From contig NZ_CP121634.1 in NCBI RefSeq assembly GCF_029714945.1, positions 7,833,001-7,897,000 of the forward strand: 64,000 nucleotides of DNA, in the 5' to 3' direction. The position numbers were made by a program, and so were the translations under genes. This DNA comes from Bradyrhizobium sp. CIAT3101 (GTDB taxonomy: Bacteria; Pseudomonadota; Alphaproteobacteria; Rhizobiales; Xanthobacteraceae). A model generated the notes under the pieces. That model saw only the letters and a program-made list of their open reading frames with translations. It searched no databases and was not told the DNA's origin. Of the stretch, positions 44,946-55,023 are shown piece by piece. How positions within the stretch are numbered: the stretch's first letter is position 1; the number at the start of each line of letters is the position of its first letter.

Positions 44946-46535
44946 TCAGAACGTCAGCGCCTTGACCTGCTTGACCTGCGGCAGCGCCTGCACCTTGGCC
45001 AGCAGATCTGCCGGCACCGCACCGTCGACCTCGACCAGCGCGATGGCATCGCTTCCGGGCGCGACGCGGCCGAGATGGAAGGTCGCGATGTTGATCTTGG
45101 CATCGCCGAGCAGGCTCGCGAACTGGCCGATGAAGCCCGGCTTGTCCTCGTTGGTGATGTAGAGCATCGACTTGCCGAACTCGGCATCGACACGGATGCC
45201 CTTGACGTCGACCAGTCGCGGCTTGCCGTCGTGGTACACGGTGCCCGAGACCGAGCGCTCCTGGCGCTCCGTCGCCACCGTGACCGTGATCAGGCTCTCA
45301 TAGTCGCTCTGGGCGGCGCGGACGATCTCGTCCACCACCATGCCGCGCTCCTTGGCGACGACCGGCGCGGACACGACATTGACCTCGCCCAGCATCGGCC
45401 GCAGCAGGCCCGACAGCACCGCTGACGTGATCGCCTTGATCTTCATCTCGGCAACGTGGCCCTCATAGGTGATCTCGACCTTGAGGATGCCGCTCTCGGT
45501 GAGCTGGCCGGCGAACGAGCCGAGCTTCTCGGCGAGCGTGATGAACGGCTTCAGCTTCGGCGCTTCTTCCGCGGTGATCGAGGGGAAGTTCACCGCGTTC
45601 GAGATCGCGCCGGTGAGCAGGTAATCCGACATCTGCTCGGCGACCTGAAGCGCGACGTTCTCCTGGGCTTCCGTGGTGGAGGCGCCGAGATGCGGCGTGC
45701 AGATCACGTTGGGATGGCCGAACAGCACGTTGGTATTCGCGGGCTCCTCGACGAACACGTCGAAGGCGGCGCCCGCGATGTGCTTGGCGTTGAGCGCATC
45801 GACCACGGCCTGCTCGTCGACGAGACCGCCACGGGCGCAATTGATCAGGCGCACGCCCTTCTTCATCTTTGCGATTGCGGCCGCGTCGATGATGTTCTTC
45901 GTCTTCTCCGTCAGCGGCGTGTGCAGCGTGATGAAGTCGGCGCGCTTGAGCAGGTCATCGAGGTCGACCTTCTCGACGCCGATGTCCTTGGCGCGCTCCG
46001 GCGACAGGAAGGGGTCGAACGCCACGACCTTCATACGCAGGCCAAGCGCGCGATCGGCGACGATCGAGCCGATATTGCCGCAGCCGACCACGCCGAGCAC
46101 CTTGCCGGTGATCTCGACGCCCATGAAGCGGTTCTTCTCCCACTTGCCGGCCTGGGTCGAGGCGTCGGCCTGCGGGATCTCGCGGGCCAGCGCCAGCATC
46201 AGGGTGATGGCGTGCTCGGCGGTCGTGATCGAATTGCCGAACGGCGTGTTCATCACGATGATGCCCTTGGCGGTGGCCGCAGGGATTTCGACGTTGTCGA
46301 CGCCGATGCCGGCGCGGCCGATCACCTTGAGGTTGGTGGCCTTCTCCAGGATCTTGGCGGTCGCCTTCGTCGCGGAGCGGATCGCGAGGCCGTCGTAATT
46401 GCCGATGATCTCGGCGAGCTTGTCCTTGTCCTTGCCGAGGTTGGGCTGGAAGTCGACCTCGACGCCGCGGTCCTTGAAGATCTGAACAGCGGCGGGCGAG
46501 AGCGCGTCGGAAATGAGAACTTTGGGTTTGGTCAT
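44946..46535 (-). CDS. serA: D-3-phosphoglycerate dehydrogenase
   Basis: A 529-residue long-form (type 1) enzyme that makes 3-phosphohydroxypyruvate, the first step of serine synthesis. The NAD-binding motif is VLGVVGCGNIGSIVADRALG. Catalytic residues appear in LINCARGGLVDE (Arg), a Glu, and the His in VICTPHLGASTTEAQENVAL. An intervening domain (about residues 320-450) and the C-terminal ACT domain (TNEDKPGFIGQFASLLGDAK) follow, so serine feedback control is plausible. It is downstream of serC on the same strand. Confidence 0.96.
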   Translation of the reverse strand: MTKPKVLISDALSPAAVQIFKDRGVEVDFQPNLGKDKDKLAEIIGNYDGLAIRSATKATAKILEKATNLKVIGRAGIGVDNVEIPAATAKGIIVMNTPFGNSITTAEHAITLMLALAREIPQADASTQAGKWEKNRFMGVEITGKVLGVVGCGNIGSIVADRALGLRMKVVAFDPFLSPERAKDIGVEKVDLDDLLKRADFITLHTPLTEKTKNIIDAAAIAKMKKGVRLINCARGGLVDEQAVVDALNAKHIAGAAFDVFVEEPANTNVLFGHPNVICTPHLGASTTEAQENVALQVAEQMSDYLLTGAISNAVNFPSITAEEAPKLKPFITLAEKLGSFAGQLTESGILKVEITYEGHVAEMKIKAITSAVLSGLLRPMLGEVNVVSAPVVAKERGMVVDEIVRAAQSDYESLITVTVATERQERSVSGTVYHDGKPRLVDVKGIRVDAEFGKSMLYITNEDKPGFIGQFASLLGDAKINIATFHLGRVAPGSDAIALVEVDGAVPADLLAKVQALPQVKQVKALTF

Positions 46536-46552
46536 GAGGTGTATCCTTCACA

Positions 46553-46700
46553 CCCTCCCCTGGAGGGGGAGGGTCGGCGCGAAGCGCCGGGGTGGGGTGA
46601 AGCTGCAAAAAGAAAGTTGCCGGTGCGCCGTGTGGAGAGATCACCCCACCCCGACGCACCTGACGGTGCGTCGACCCTCCCCCTCCAGGGGAGGGTAAGA
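46553..46700. repeat. Long palindromic intergenic repeat, copy 3, between serC and serA
   Basis: CCCTCCCCTGGAGGGGGAGG and CTCCCCCTCCAGGGGAGGG bound a copy of the repeat family. GGTGGGGTGA/TCACCCCACC form the inner arms. It fills nearly the whole 167-base gap within the serC-serA pair. Confidence 0.8.
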
Positions 46701-46702
46701 AC

Positions 46703-47875
46703 TTACGCCGCCTTGGCGAGCTGGGCCTTGGTCTCGGCGAAGGCCCAGTCGATCCACTGCGTAAGCAGCTCGACATCCTTGGCCTCGACGGTGGCGCCAC
46801 ACCAGATGCGCAGGCCTGCCGGCGCATCGCGGTAGTACGCGAAGTCGTAGCCGGCGCCTTCCTTCTCGACGAGAGCGACCAGCTTCTTGGAGAAGTCGGC
46901 CTGTGCGTCCTCCGAGAGCGAGGTGATCGCGGGATCGGTGAACTTCAGGCACACCGAAGTGTTGGAGCGGATCGCCGCGTCCTTGGCCAGGAAGTCGATC
47001 CAGGGCGTCTTCGCCTTCCAGTCGGCGAGCACCTTGGTGTTGGCATCGGCGCGACCGATCAGCGCCTTCAGGCCACCGATCGACTTGGCCCAGTTCAGCG
47101 CATCGAGATAGTCCTCGACGCACAGCATCGACGGCGTGTTGATGGTCTCGCCGACGAAGATACCTTCGTTGATCTTGCCGCCCTTGGTCATGCGGAAGAT
47201 CTTCGGCAGCGGCCAGGCCGGCTTGTAGGTCTCGAGCCGTTCCACCGCGCGGGGCGACAGGATCAGCATGCCGTGCGCGGCCTCGCCGCCGAGCGCCTTC
47301 TGCCAGGAGAAGGTGACGACGTCGAGCTTGGCCCAATCGAGCGGCTGCGCGAACGCGGCCGAGGTCGCATCGCAAATGGTCAGACCTTCACGGGTCGCGC
47401 TGATCCAGTCGGCGTTCGGCACGCGCACGCCGGAGGTGGTGCCGTTCCAGGTGAAGACGACGTCGCTCTTGGGATCGACCTTCGACAGGTCGGGAATCTC
47501 ACCGTAAGCCGCGTTGAGCTTGGTGACGTCCTTGAGCTTCAATTCCTTGACGATGTCGCTGACCCAACCCTCGCCGAAGGATTCCCAGGCGAGCGTGGTG
47601 ACGGGCCGTGCGCCGAGCAGCGACCACAGTGCCATCTCGACCGCGCCGGTATCCGACGCCGGCACGATGCCGATGCGATAATCGGCCGGTACTTCAAGCA
47701 CTTCGCGCGTCAGATCGATCGCGAGCTTGAGCTTGGTCTTGCCGACCTTCGCGCGATGCGAACGGCCGAGCGCTGCGTCCTTGAGATTTTGGGCGTTCCA
47801 GCCGGGGCGCTTGGCGCAGGGGCCGGAGGAGAAATGCGGCACGTTCGGCCGCGAAGCGGGCTTCGCTACAGTCAT
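46703..47875 (-). CDS. serC: Phosphoserine aminotransferase
   Basis: A 390-residue PLP enzyme that converts 3-phosphohydroxypyruvate and glutamate to phosphoserine, step two of serine synthesis. The first residues match the SerC pattern ([18 protein letters not shown]). The PLP lysine lies in [16 protein letters not shown], and there is a preceding acidic motif, [17 protein letters not shown]. It belongs to the alphaproteobacterial/archaeal SerC subgroup. serA follows after repeat copy 3, so the two share a pathway and probably a promoter. A further palindrome is not seen upstream. Confidence 0.94.
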   Translation of the reverse strand: MTVAKPASRPNVPHFSSGPCAKRPGWNAQNLKDAALGRSHRAKVGKTKLKLAIDLTREVLEVPADYRIGIVPASDTGAVEMALWSLLGARPVTTLAWESFGEGWVSDIVKELKLKDVTKLNAAYGEIPDLSKVDPKSDVVFTWNGTTSGVRVPNADWISATREGLTICDATSAAFAQPLDWAKLDVVTFSWQKALGGEAAHGMLILSPRAVERLETYKPAWPLPKIFRMTKGGKINEGIFVGETINTPSMLCVEDYLDALNWAKSIGGLKALIGRADANTKVLADWKAKTPWIDFLAKDAAIRSNTSVCLKFTDPAITSLSEDAQADFSKKLVALVEKEGAGYDFAYYRDAPAGLRIWCGATVEAKDVELLTQWIDWAFAETKAQLAKAA

Positions 47876-47954
47876 GATCTACCCTTCCAGATAGTAAGCC
47901 TCCCGTTGGGGGGAGGTGTCCCGCCGCGGCTGATACGGGAATCGGGAAGGATCG

Positions 47955-48161
47955 TCAAGAAACTTCCGGCGGCTCACGGCGGCGTGAGGGCAATTCCGGC
48001 ACGATATCGGGGGATTCCACCGCAGCGAGCGCGTTCAGCAAGTCCGTGGCATCGCTGATCAATTGCGCTGCGCGCCGACGGCTGCCGACTTTCAAAATGC
48101 ATTTGTCATTGGCCTGCACAACGTAGTCGTTGCCGACCTTGATCATCGAATAATTTGTCAT
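47955..48161 (-). CDS. Small conserved hypothetical protein
   Basis: A 68-residue protein (MTNYSMIKVGNDYVVQANDK start, then CILKVGSRRRAAQLISDA and a charged tail). The ATG at 48161 has GGGGA upstream. Its first half reads as a short beta-hairpin module, and its second as a helix (QLISDATDLLNALAAVE). I recognise no family. It lies between serC and the GNAT gene on the same strand. Confidence 0.6.
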   Translation of the reverse strand: MTNYSMIKVGNDYVVQANDKCILKVGSRRRAAQLISDATDLLNALAAVESPDIVPELPSRRREPPEVS

Positions 48162-48334
48162 CGAAATCCCCGAACCGACCGAGCCCGGTGTCCTGACGTT
48201 GCGTAGCACCGTTCGTTCCCCGATCAACGTGAACGACGAACGGGTAGTTTATCAGCTGTTAAGATGAACGAATGCGCGATCCGATTTCGCTGATCATGCA
48301 ACGCTCGCATTCACCTGCCTCAAAACGCGCCGCT

Positions 48335-48799
48335 TCAAAAGCGGACAGTCATGCCGGCGTGACTGAGTGAAAATCCGAGACGCTTGTAGAAGCGCTGCGC
48401 GTCGACGCGACTCTGATGCGTCAGCAATTCGACCAGATTGCAGCCGCGCACTTTGGCTTCCGCGATCGCCCATTGCACCAATTGTTCGCCGATGCCGCGG
48501 CTGCGGCAATCGCTGGCGACACGGACATCCTCGAGCAGGCCGCGAATGCCGCCCTGCGAGCTGATGCCTGAGAGCACCGCGAGTTGCAGGCAGCCGACCA
48601 CCCTGCCCTCGCTCTCGGCAACCACGAGCGTGAGATTTGGGTCGCGCTCGACGCGCTCGAACGCCTGATAGTAGACGGCCGGAAGCGGATCCTCGAGGCG
48701 CTCGCGGGCGCGGCCGAGATGATCGTCGGCGAGCATCGCCACGATCGCGGGAACGTCCTCGCGGCGCGCGGGACGGATAGCGACTGATTTATCGTTCAT
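48335..48799 (-). CDS. GNAT-family N-acetyltransferase
   Basis: A 154-residue GNAT enzyme. The acetyl-CoA loop lies in EDVRVASDCRSRGIGEQLVQ (R/Q-x-x-G-x-A/G type). Motif B is QSRVDAQRFYKRLGFSLSHA. The N-terminus (AIRPARREDVPAIVAMLADD) is typical. Substrates range from amino acids to proteins and antibiotics; it cannot be narrowed. TGGAG lies upstream of the ATG at 48799. It is just downstream of the GST gene. Confidence 0.9.
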   Translation of the reverse strand: MNDKSVAIRPARREDVPAIVAMLADDHLGRARERLEDPLPAVYYQAFERVERDPNLTLVVAESEGRVVGCLQLAVLSGISSQGGIRGLLEDVRVASDCRSRGIGEQLVQWAIAEAKVRGCNLVELLTHQSRVDAQRFYKRLGFSLSHAGMTVRF

Positions 48800-48832
48800 G
48801 CAGGCAACTCCAGAGCTCCGCGCCAAGGGACG

Positions 48833-49423
48833 CTAGCGCGCCGACGGAAGGCCAAGATGGGCCTCGGTCTCTCCGATCCAGCGGCGGATGGCGGCATAGC
48901 GGCCGAGATCAAAACCGCCTTCATGCGCGAGGCGGGTATAGGCGAGCAGCGAGACGTCGGCGAGCGAGACCTCATCGCCCGCAAAGAAGCTGACGGCGGC
49001 GAGATGCGCCTCCATGCGGTCGAGCGCCGCATAGCCGCGCTTGACCTTGTCAGGATCGAGCTCGGAGACGTCCTTGCCGAGATAGACCAGCTGGAAGCGG
49101 CACACCGCGATATAGGGCTCGTGGCTGTACTGCTCCCAGAACAGCCATTCGTCCATCTTGGCTGCGGCAAAGGCATCGCGCGGAACGAGCGCGCTGTCGC
49201 GGGCGAGATAGCGGATGATGGCGTTGGACTGCGCCAGCGTGCGGCCGTCGTCGAAGGCGACGGTCGGCACCTGGCCGGCGCCGTTCATCTTCAGGAATTG
49301 CGGCGTGCGCGTCTCGCCCTTGCGGGTGTCGATCTCGATCCAGCGATAGGGCAATGCGAGCTTGTCGCAGACCCACTTCACCTTGAGACAATTGCCGGAA
49401 TTGCTGTCGCCGTAAATCTGCAT
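48833..49423 (-). CDS. Glutathione S-transferase
   Basis: A 196-residue GST. The thioredoxin-like N-domain (MQIYGDSNSGNCLKVKWVCD) has the catalytic Ser/Tyr position near SNSGN, and a cis-Pro is in GAGQVPTVAFDDGRTLAQSN. The C-terminal helical domain (DEWLFWEQYSHEPYIAVCRF) follows from about residue 90. The starts at 49438 and 49453 give longer forms without clear family support. It likely conjugates or reduces a small electrophile. It lies upstream of the GNAT gene on the same strand, 33 bases away. Confidence 0.88.
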   Translation of the reverse strand: MQIYGDSNSGNCLKVKWVCDKLALPYRWIEIDTRKGETRTPQFLKMNGAGQVPTVAFDDGRTLAQSNAIIRYLARDSALVPRDAFAAAKMDEWLFWEQYSHEPYIAVCRFQLVYLGKDVSELDPDKVKRGYAALDRMEAHLAAVSFFAGDEVSLADVSLLAYTRLAHEGGFDLGRYAAIRRWIGETEAHLGLPSAR

Positions 49424-49496
49424 CGCTGCCGCCCGCATCTGGCGACAGAGCATCAGGACGCGGCCGACCTGTCAACCGCGGCGCAGCAAAGCCGCG

Positions 49497-50381
49497 TCAG
49501 AACTTGTAGCCGAGCCCGACGCGCGCGTTGTTCAGCGTCACGGAGGTGTTCATGACGGGCGAGAACTTCACGTATTCGTATTCGATCCGCGCGAACAGAC
49601 CGTTCCAGATGCAGTATTCGAGGCCAAGGCCGGCGACCCAGCCCACCGCGAACGCGTTGGTTCGATGCTGGCTCTGCGTCTGCGACTGCGCAGGAACGGC
49701 ATATGTCGTGCTCGTGGTCGTGGTGGCGCCACCCGCGCCCGTCGTCGTCACGATCTGGGTCAGCGTCACATCGCTCGTCACCGTGCGGGAAACGTCCATC
49801 CGGCCGATGGCAGCACCGGCGAAGGCGTAAGGCATGAAGTCGCCGCCGTCCCAGCCGACGCGTCCGCGGAGCGAAATCATGTCCTTGACCTTCGCCGCGG
49901 CGGTACCGGTCAACGTGACGTTATAGTTGTCCGTCGTGCCGGTGGGCGGGTTGTCGCCGGCCGGATTGGTGATGATGAGCGAATTGGAGCCCGACGTCGA
50001 CGTGGCAAGGTTGTTGAAGTAGCTGTAGGTGCCCTCGAGACCGAGAATGGCATCGTACCATTGCCAGTTGCGGCCGACGAAGGCGCCGAAATTCGTGCTC
50101 TGCGTGTTGGTCTTGTTCATGAGCGACCAGCTCGCGGTCGGCTGCTGCAGCACGCTGTCGCGGAAGATGAAGTTGGTCAGGCCGACGACGCTCTGGCTGA
50201 AATCGGTCGCGTTGGTCGTGTAGCCGCCATTGACGCCGACATAGGCGCCATCCCAATTGTGGGACGTCGTGGACAGGCCGTCGGTGAAGCCGCCGCGCAG
50301 GACGGGCAGATCCGGCATGTCGGCCGCGTGTGCGGCGGACACAGATCCCAAGGCCGCCACCACCACCCAAAGCCTACGCAT
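49497..50381 (-). CDS. Outer-membrane beta-barrel protein, Omp25/31-like (1)
   Basis: A 294-residue porin-like outer-membrane protein. The signal peptide is RLWVVVAALGSVSAAHA. The mature part has WDGAYVGVNGGYTTN and a terminal strand with LNNARVGLGYKF ending in an aromatic residue, as needed for BAM insertion. A Thr/Gly/Ser-rich loop (TTTGAGGATTTTSTTYAVPA) is likely exposed. The family includes Brucella Omp25/Omp31 and RopB. The TGGAG before the ATG at 50381 is well placed. It lies next to a second porin-like gene but is not close enough for overlap. Confidence 0.85.
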   Translation of the reverse strand: MRRLWVVVAALGSVSAAHAADMPDLPVLRGGFTDGLSTTSHNWDGAYVGVNGGYTTNATDFSQSVVGLTNFIFRDSVLQQPTASWSLMNKTNTQSTNFGAFVGRNWQWYDAILGLEGTYSYFNNLATSTSGSNSLIITNPAGDNPPTGTTDNYNVTLTGTAAAKVKDMISLRGRVGWDGGDFMPYAFAGAAIGRMDVSRTVTSDVTLTQIVTTTGAGGATTTTSTTYAVPAQSQTQSQHRTNAFAVGWVAGLGLEYCIWNGLFARIEYEYVKFSPVMNTSVTLNNARVGLGYKF

Positions 50382-50495
50382 TGCAACGCTCCATCGAACT
50401 CCGAACTCTTGAGCGTGATCATCGCCTGTTAACCTTAACCAATGGTTGCGTCTGACGTTTTCGTCGCCGCGCGCCATGAAAAATATGCAAAGCAA

Positions 50496-50522
50496 AACGG
50501 CGCGGGATGATCCCGCGCCGTT
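50496..50522 (-). terminator. Terminator after the second porin-like gene
   Basis: AACGGCGCGGGA and TCCCGCGCCGTT form a perfect hairpin 29 bases past the stop of the upstream porin-like gene. Confidence 0.88.
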
Positions 50523-50550
50523 AAGAGAAGTTAAGCGATGAAGCTTGCGA

Positions 50551-51387
50551 TCAGCCCTTGGTGACGAGCGGCGGCGGCACGTAGGCCGGCGGGCTGTTGA
50601 GCTCCCAGCGCACGCCGAGCTTCACGTCGTTCGAGGTGATGTTCTTGATCTTGATCGTGGAGGGGCCGGAGATGCTGCCATCAAACGCACGGAAGTTGCC
50701 GGGCGCAGCGTCGCCGAGATTCATGTAGCTGTAGGCCAGTTCAACGGTGAACCCGGGATTGACCTTGTAGGCGAGACCGGCATGGGCGGCCCATGCGAAG
50801 TTCCACTTACCGTTGGTGTCGAAATAGGTGACGCTGTTGGACAGCGCGCCGGCGGTGTAGCGAACGCCGTTGTCCTGGAAGCTCGAGAGCTGGTTGTAGG
50901 AGCCGCCGACACCGGCGCCGATGAACGGCGTGATGCACCACCACGTGCCGAGATCGACATAGGCGTTGGCCATGACGACCCACTCGGACTTGCTGCCGGT
51001 GTAGGTGTTGGCTTCGACGTCAGCCGCGCCGAGGGCAACGCTCTGCGAACCGTGCAGATTGGACTTGCCGCGGTACTGGCCGGTCACGTCGGCGCGGAAC
51101 CAGTTGTTGAAGCGATAGCCGACACCGACGTCGAACAGCGGCGAGGAGTCGAAGCCAAGGCCGGCGGTCGTGGTCGGGAACGTCGCCGACGTCGCGCTGT
51201 CGATGCTCTTTGCAGTCTGGTTGGTCATGCCGATGTCGCCGCGCAGATACCAGCCCCCGAAGTCGGCGGGCGGAGCGGGCGGCGCGTACATGGGGGGCGG
51301 AGCCGCGATCGGCATATCGGCGGCAAACGCCATCGACGAGATCAGAGATGCCGCACCCGCGGCAAGGAGAGACTTAACGCTACGCAT
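50551..51387 (-). CDS. Outer-membrane beta-barrel protein, Omp25/31-like (2)
   Basis: A 278-residue outer-membrane protein. It has a signal peptide (SVKSLLAAGAASLISSMAFA) and a Pro-rich start of the mature part (DMPIAAPPPMYAPPAPPADF), followed by FGGWYLRGDIGMTNQ and porin strands such as LFDVGVGYRFNNWFRADVTG. It resembles the Omp25/31 group more distantly. The last residues (PPAYVPPPLVTKG) do not end in the usual aromatic residue, an odd point for a barrel. The ATG at 51387 is preceded by AAGGACGAAGCC. Confidence 0.82.
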   Translation of the reverse strand: MRSVKSLLAAGAASLISSMAFAADMPIAAPPPMYAPPAPPADFGGWYLRGDIGMTNQTAKSIDSATSATFPTTTAGLGFDSSPLFDVGVGYRFNNWFRADVTGQYRGKSNLHGSQSVALGAADVEANTYTGSKSEWVVMANAYVDLGTWWCITPFIGAGVGGSYNQLSSFQDNGVRYTAGALSNSVTYFDTNGKWNFAWAAHAGLAYKVNPGFTVELAYSYMNLGDAAPGNFRAFDGSISGPSTIKIKNITSNDVKLGVRWELNSPPAYVPPPLVTKG

Positions 51388-51624
51388 TGGCTTCGTCCTT
51401 ATGGCCGGTGAGACAAAATGCAGATGCCTCACGTTCTGGAAACTCACGGGCGGACGATGGCAGCAAATGCTTAAGCGCCACTTAACCCTAATTTTTAAGG
51501 TTGATATTTTCTCACCGCACACGCGGATGAGGTGCGAGCGTTGCGAAAATGCCGCGCCAAAGCGGCGTTTTTCGCCGCATTTCCTAACGATGTATGAAGC
51601 CGCAATGCAGCGAAGGAAGCTTTG

Positions 51625-52878
51625 TTAACGCTTGTGCTGCGGCAGCTTGGGCAGGAACACCGCAAGCAGCCCGATCGCCGGCAGGTAGGCGCAGACCTGG
51701 TAGACGAACTCGATCGAGGTGTGGTCGGCGAGCTTGCCGAGCACCGCCGCGCCGAGGCCGCCGATGCCGAAGGCGACGCCGAAGAATACGCCGGAGATCA
51801 TGCCGAAGCGATGCGGCACCAGTTCCTGCGCGAACACGATGATCGACGACGTCGTCGAGGAGATGATGAGACCGATGACGACTGATAGCACCGCGCTCGC
51901 GTAGAGCCCCGCATAAGGCAGCGCCAGCGTGAACGGCAGCGCGCCGAGGATCGAGATCCAGATCACGATCTTGCGGCCGAAGCGATCCCCGAGCGGTCCG
52001 CCGAGAAACGCACCGACGGCGTTCGCCGCCAGGAAGATGAAGAGGTACATCTGAGCGGCCTGCGTCGACACGTTGAAGCGGTCGATCAGGTAGAAAATAT
52101 AGTAGCTCGACAGGCTCGAGACGTAGAGCTGTTTTGAGAACAACAGCGCGACGAGCACGGCAAGCGCGACCGCGACGCGGCGCGAGCTCGGCGCATCGGG
52201 ATGAGCCTGAACCGCCGCGGCCTTCTTCGCCTTGATCTGCGGTTCGTACCAGCGGCCGATGCGCCAGAGGATGACGATCGCGAGGAACGCGATCGAGGAG
52301 AACCAGGCGATGCTGCCCTGCCCGAACGGCACCACGATCAGCGCCGCAAGCACCGGGCCCATCGACGTGCCAAAGCTGCCGCCGAGCTGAAACACCGATT
52401 GCGCGAAGCCGTAGCGGCCGCCGGAGGCGAGCCGCGCAATGCGCGCCGATTCCGGGTGAAACACCGCCGATCCCAGACCGACCAGGGCTGCGGCAACCAG
52501 GATGACGAGATATTGGTGCGCGGCGCTGAGCAGCAGCAGGCCGAAAAAGGTCGAGGCCATGCCGATCGACAGCGAGTACGGCTGCGCCTTCTTGTCGGTG
52601 TAGTGCCCGACCACCGGCTGGAGCAGCGACGCCGTGAACTGGAACGCCAGCGTGATCATGCCGATCTGCGCGAAGTCGAGCGCGTAGGTGTCCTTCAGGA
52701 TCGGATACACCGAGGCGATCAGCGACTGCATGGTGTCGTTGAGGAAGTGCGAGAAGCTGATGCCGGCGAGCACGACATAGGCCGGCCCCGCGACCACCTT
52801 GGCAGCGGAGGGCGCAACATCGCTGACGACGACGGGCTCGGTCAGCGTTTCCTCAGAGACGACGACAGGCTTGTTCAA
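51625..52878 (-). CDS. MFS exporter, fosmidomycin-resistance (Fsr)-like
   Basis: A 12-helix major facilitator protein of about 417 residues. The first helix is AYVVLAGISFSHFLNDTMQS, then the motif region VVGHYTDKKAQPYSLSIGMA between helices 2 and 3 and a similar one between 8 and 9 (GGPLGDRFGRKIVIWISILG). The FLNDTMQ start and VFHPESARIARLASGGRYGF helix match the Fsr group of small-drug exporters. The TTG at 52878 (MNKPVVVSE) has GGGA well placed; a GTG at 52908 adds 10 residues. Confidence 0.85.
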   Translation of the reverse strand: MNKPVVVSEETLTEPVVVSDVAPSAAKVVAGPAYVVLAGISFSHFLNDTMQSLIASVYPILKDTYALDFAQIGMITLAFQFTASLLQPVVGHYTDKKAQPYSLSIGMASTFFGLLLLSAAHQYLVILVAAALVGLGSAVFHPESARIARLASGGRYGFAQSVFQLGGSFGTSMGPVLAALIVVPFGQGSIAWFSSIAFLAIVILWRIGRWYEPQIKAKKAAAVQAHPDAPSSRRVAVALAVLVALLFSKQLYVSSLSSYYIFYLIDRFNVSTQAAQMYLFIFLAANAVGAFLGGPLGDRFGRKIVIWISILGALPFTLALPYAGLYASAVLSVVIGLIISSTTSSIIVFAQELVPHRFGMISGVFFGVAFGIGGLGAAVLGKLADHTSIEFVYQVCAYLPAIGLLAVFLPKLPQHKR

Positions 52879-52989
52879 GGGAGCATCCCGGCAGGCGCGG
52901 CGAACCACCGCATCTACTGGTTACGATGCGTGAGGCGGTGGAACCACCGCCAATCGTCGATAGCTGGGATGCGTGTGTGCTCTCGTCGC

Positions 52990-53176
52990 TTACCCTCCCC
53001 TGGAGGGGTCCGAGACGAGCGTAGCTCGCTCGTGGGTCGGCTCACATCGAGCGCAGCGAAAATGTGAGACGGGGTGGGGTGACGGTCTCTCCACCTCGAA
53101 TGCTGCCCGTGGGGAGAGATCACCCCACCCCGCTCGCGCTTCGCGCGATCGACCCTCCCCCTCCAGGGGAGGGCAA
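52990..53176. repeat. Long palindromic intergenic repeat, copy 4
   Basis: TACCCTCCCCTGGAGGGGTC and CCCTCCCCCTCCAGGGGAGG bound this copy, with inner GGGGTGGGGTGACGG/ATCACCCCACCCC arms. It sits between the Fsr-like gene and glmM and stops about 8 bases before glmM's stop. Confidence 0.8.
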
Positions 53177-53183
53177 GAAAGGC

Positions 53184-54530
53184 TCAGGCCGCCGCGGCCT
53201 GGCCCAGCGCGGAGACGATGGTGTCGACGACGTCCTCGACCAGGACGCGGTCCTCGCCCTCACCCATGACGCGGATCACGGGCTCGGTGCCGGAGGAGCG
53301 GATCAGGAGGCGGCCATGGCCGTTGAGCCGCTTCTCGCCGTCGGAGATCGCCGACTGCACCTCGGACGCGTCGAGCGGCTTGCCGCCCTTGTGGCGAACG
53401 TTCTTGAGGATCTGCGGCAGCGGATCGAAGCGATGGCAGACTTCGGACACCGGCCGGCGCAGCTTCTGCACCACTGCCAGCACCTGCAGCGCGGCCACGA
53501 AGCCGTCGCCGGTGGTGGCGTAGTCGGACAGGATGATGTGGCCGGACTGCTCGCCACCGAGATTGTAGCCGCCGGTCAGCATCTGCTCGAGCACGTAGCG
53601 ATCGCCGACCGGCGTGCGCACGAGATCGAGCCCCTGCCCTTTCAGGAAGCGCTCGAGGCCGAGATTGGACATCACGGTCGCGACGATGCCGGGATGCGAC
53701 AGCCGTCCGTCTTCCTTCCAGCTCTGCGCGATCACCGCCAGCAGCTGGTCGCCGTCGACGACATGGCCGCGTTCGTCGACCAGGATGACGCGGTCCGCAT
53801 CACCATCGAGCGCAATGCCGATATCGGCGCGCATCTCGCGCACCTTGCGCGACAACGCCTCAGGCGAGGTCGAGCCGCAATCCTTGTTGATGTTGAAGCC
53901 GTCGGGCTCGACGCCGATCGGCACCACGTCGGCGCCCAATTCCCACAGCGCTTCCGGCACCACCTTGTAGGCGGCACCATTGGCGCAGTCGATCACGACG
54001 CGCAGGCCGTCGAGCGAGAGATCGCGCGGCAGCGTGCGCTTGGCGAATTCGATGTAGCGGTCATGCACGCCGTCGATACGACGGGCGCGGCCCAGGCTCG
54101 CACTTTGCGCGAGTTTCTTGTCCATCGGCTCGTCGAGCAGCAGCTCGATCTGCTTCTCGACATCGTCGGAGAGCTTGAAGCCCTGCGGGCCGAACAGCTT
54201 GATGCCGTTGTCCTCGAACAGATTGTGCGAAGCCGAGATCATGACGCCGAGATCGGCGCGCATCGACTTGGTGAGCATCGCGACCGCCGGCGTCGGCATC
54301 GGGCCGACCAGCAGCACGTCCATGCCGACCGAGGTGAAGCCCGCGACCATCGCGTATTCGATCATGTAGCCGGACAGACGGGTGTCCTTGCCGATCACGA
54401 CACGGTGGCGATGCTCACCGCGCTGGAACGCGAGGCCCGCGGCCTGGCCGACCTTGAGCGCGAGCTCCGGCGTGATCAGTCCGTTGGCGCGGCCCCGAAT
54501 CCCGTCAGTCCCGAAATATTTGCGGCTCAT
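53184..54530 (-). CDS. glmM: Phosphoglucosamine mutase
   Basis: A 448-residue enzyme that turns glucosamine-6-phosphate into glucosamine-1-phosphate for peptidoglycan and LPS. The start [20 protein letters not shown] matches the family. The phosphoserine is S101 in GVMISASHN, the metal loop is [16 protein letters not shown], and the sugar loop (GGEQSGHII) and phosphate loop ([12 protein letters not shown]) are intact. Length and motifs are standard. The ATG at 54530 is chosen; the longer ORF adds non-family residues. Confidence 0.96.
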   Translation of the reverse strand: MSRKYFGTDGIRGRANGLITPELALKVGQAAGLAFQRGEHRHRVVIGKDTRLSGYMIEYAMVAGFTSVGMDVLLVGPMPTPAVAMLTKSMRADLGVMISASHNLFEDNGIKLFGPQGFKLSDDVEKQIELLLDEPMDKKLAQSASLGRARRIDGVHDRYIEFAKRTLPRDLSLDGLRVVIDCANGAAYKVVPEALWELGADVVPIGVEPDGFNINKDCGSTSPEALSRKVREMRADIGIALDGDADRVILVDERGHVVDGDQLLAVIAQSWKEDGRLSHPGIVATVMSNLGLERFLKGQGLDLVRTPVGDRYVLEQMLTGGYNLGGEQSGHIILSDYATTGDGFVAALQVLAVVQKLRRPVSEVCHRFDPLPQILKNVRHKGGKPLDASEVQSAISDGEKRLNGHGRLLIRSSGTEPVIRVMGEGEDRVLVEDVVDTIVSALGQAAAA

Positions 54531-54752
54531 ATCGTCCCCCACGCAACAACCAGGGATCCCCACGACAACTACCGGATGCCTTCTACGGCTCCGCCATCCC
54601 TGATTACGCTTGGGTCTTATAAAGCGTTCGCGGCTAACTTGGCTTCAAAAAATATGATGAATCATTACGGAACCAGGGCACGCTCTGCCCATAGTAACAT
54701 ATTGTTAACGCTATATTTTCTCCCAAAAGGCGGACCGAGCGGGAATTCCGGG

Positions 54753-54962
<210 letters not shown>

Positions 54963-55023
54963 CTAGATGACCCCGAAACCTTCCGATGCAAGACTTTAAA
55001 TACGAGACGGCCGGGGAACGTTC

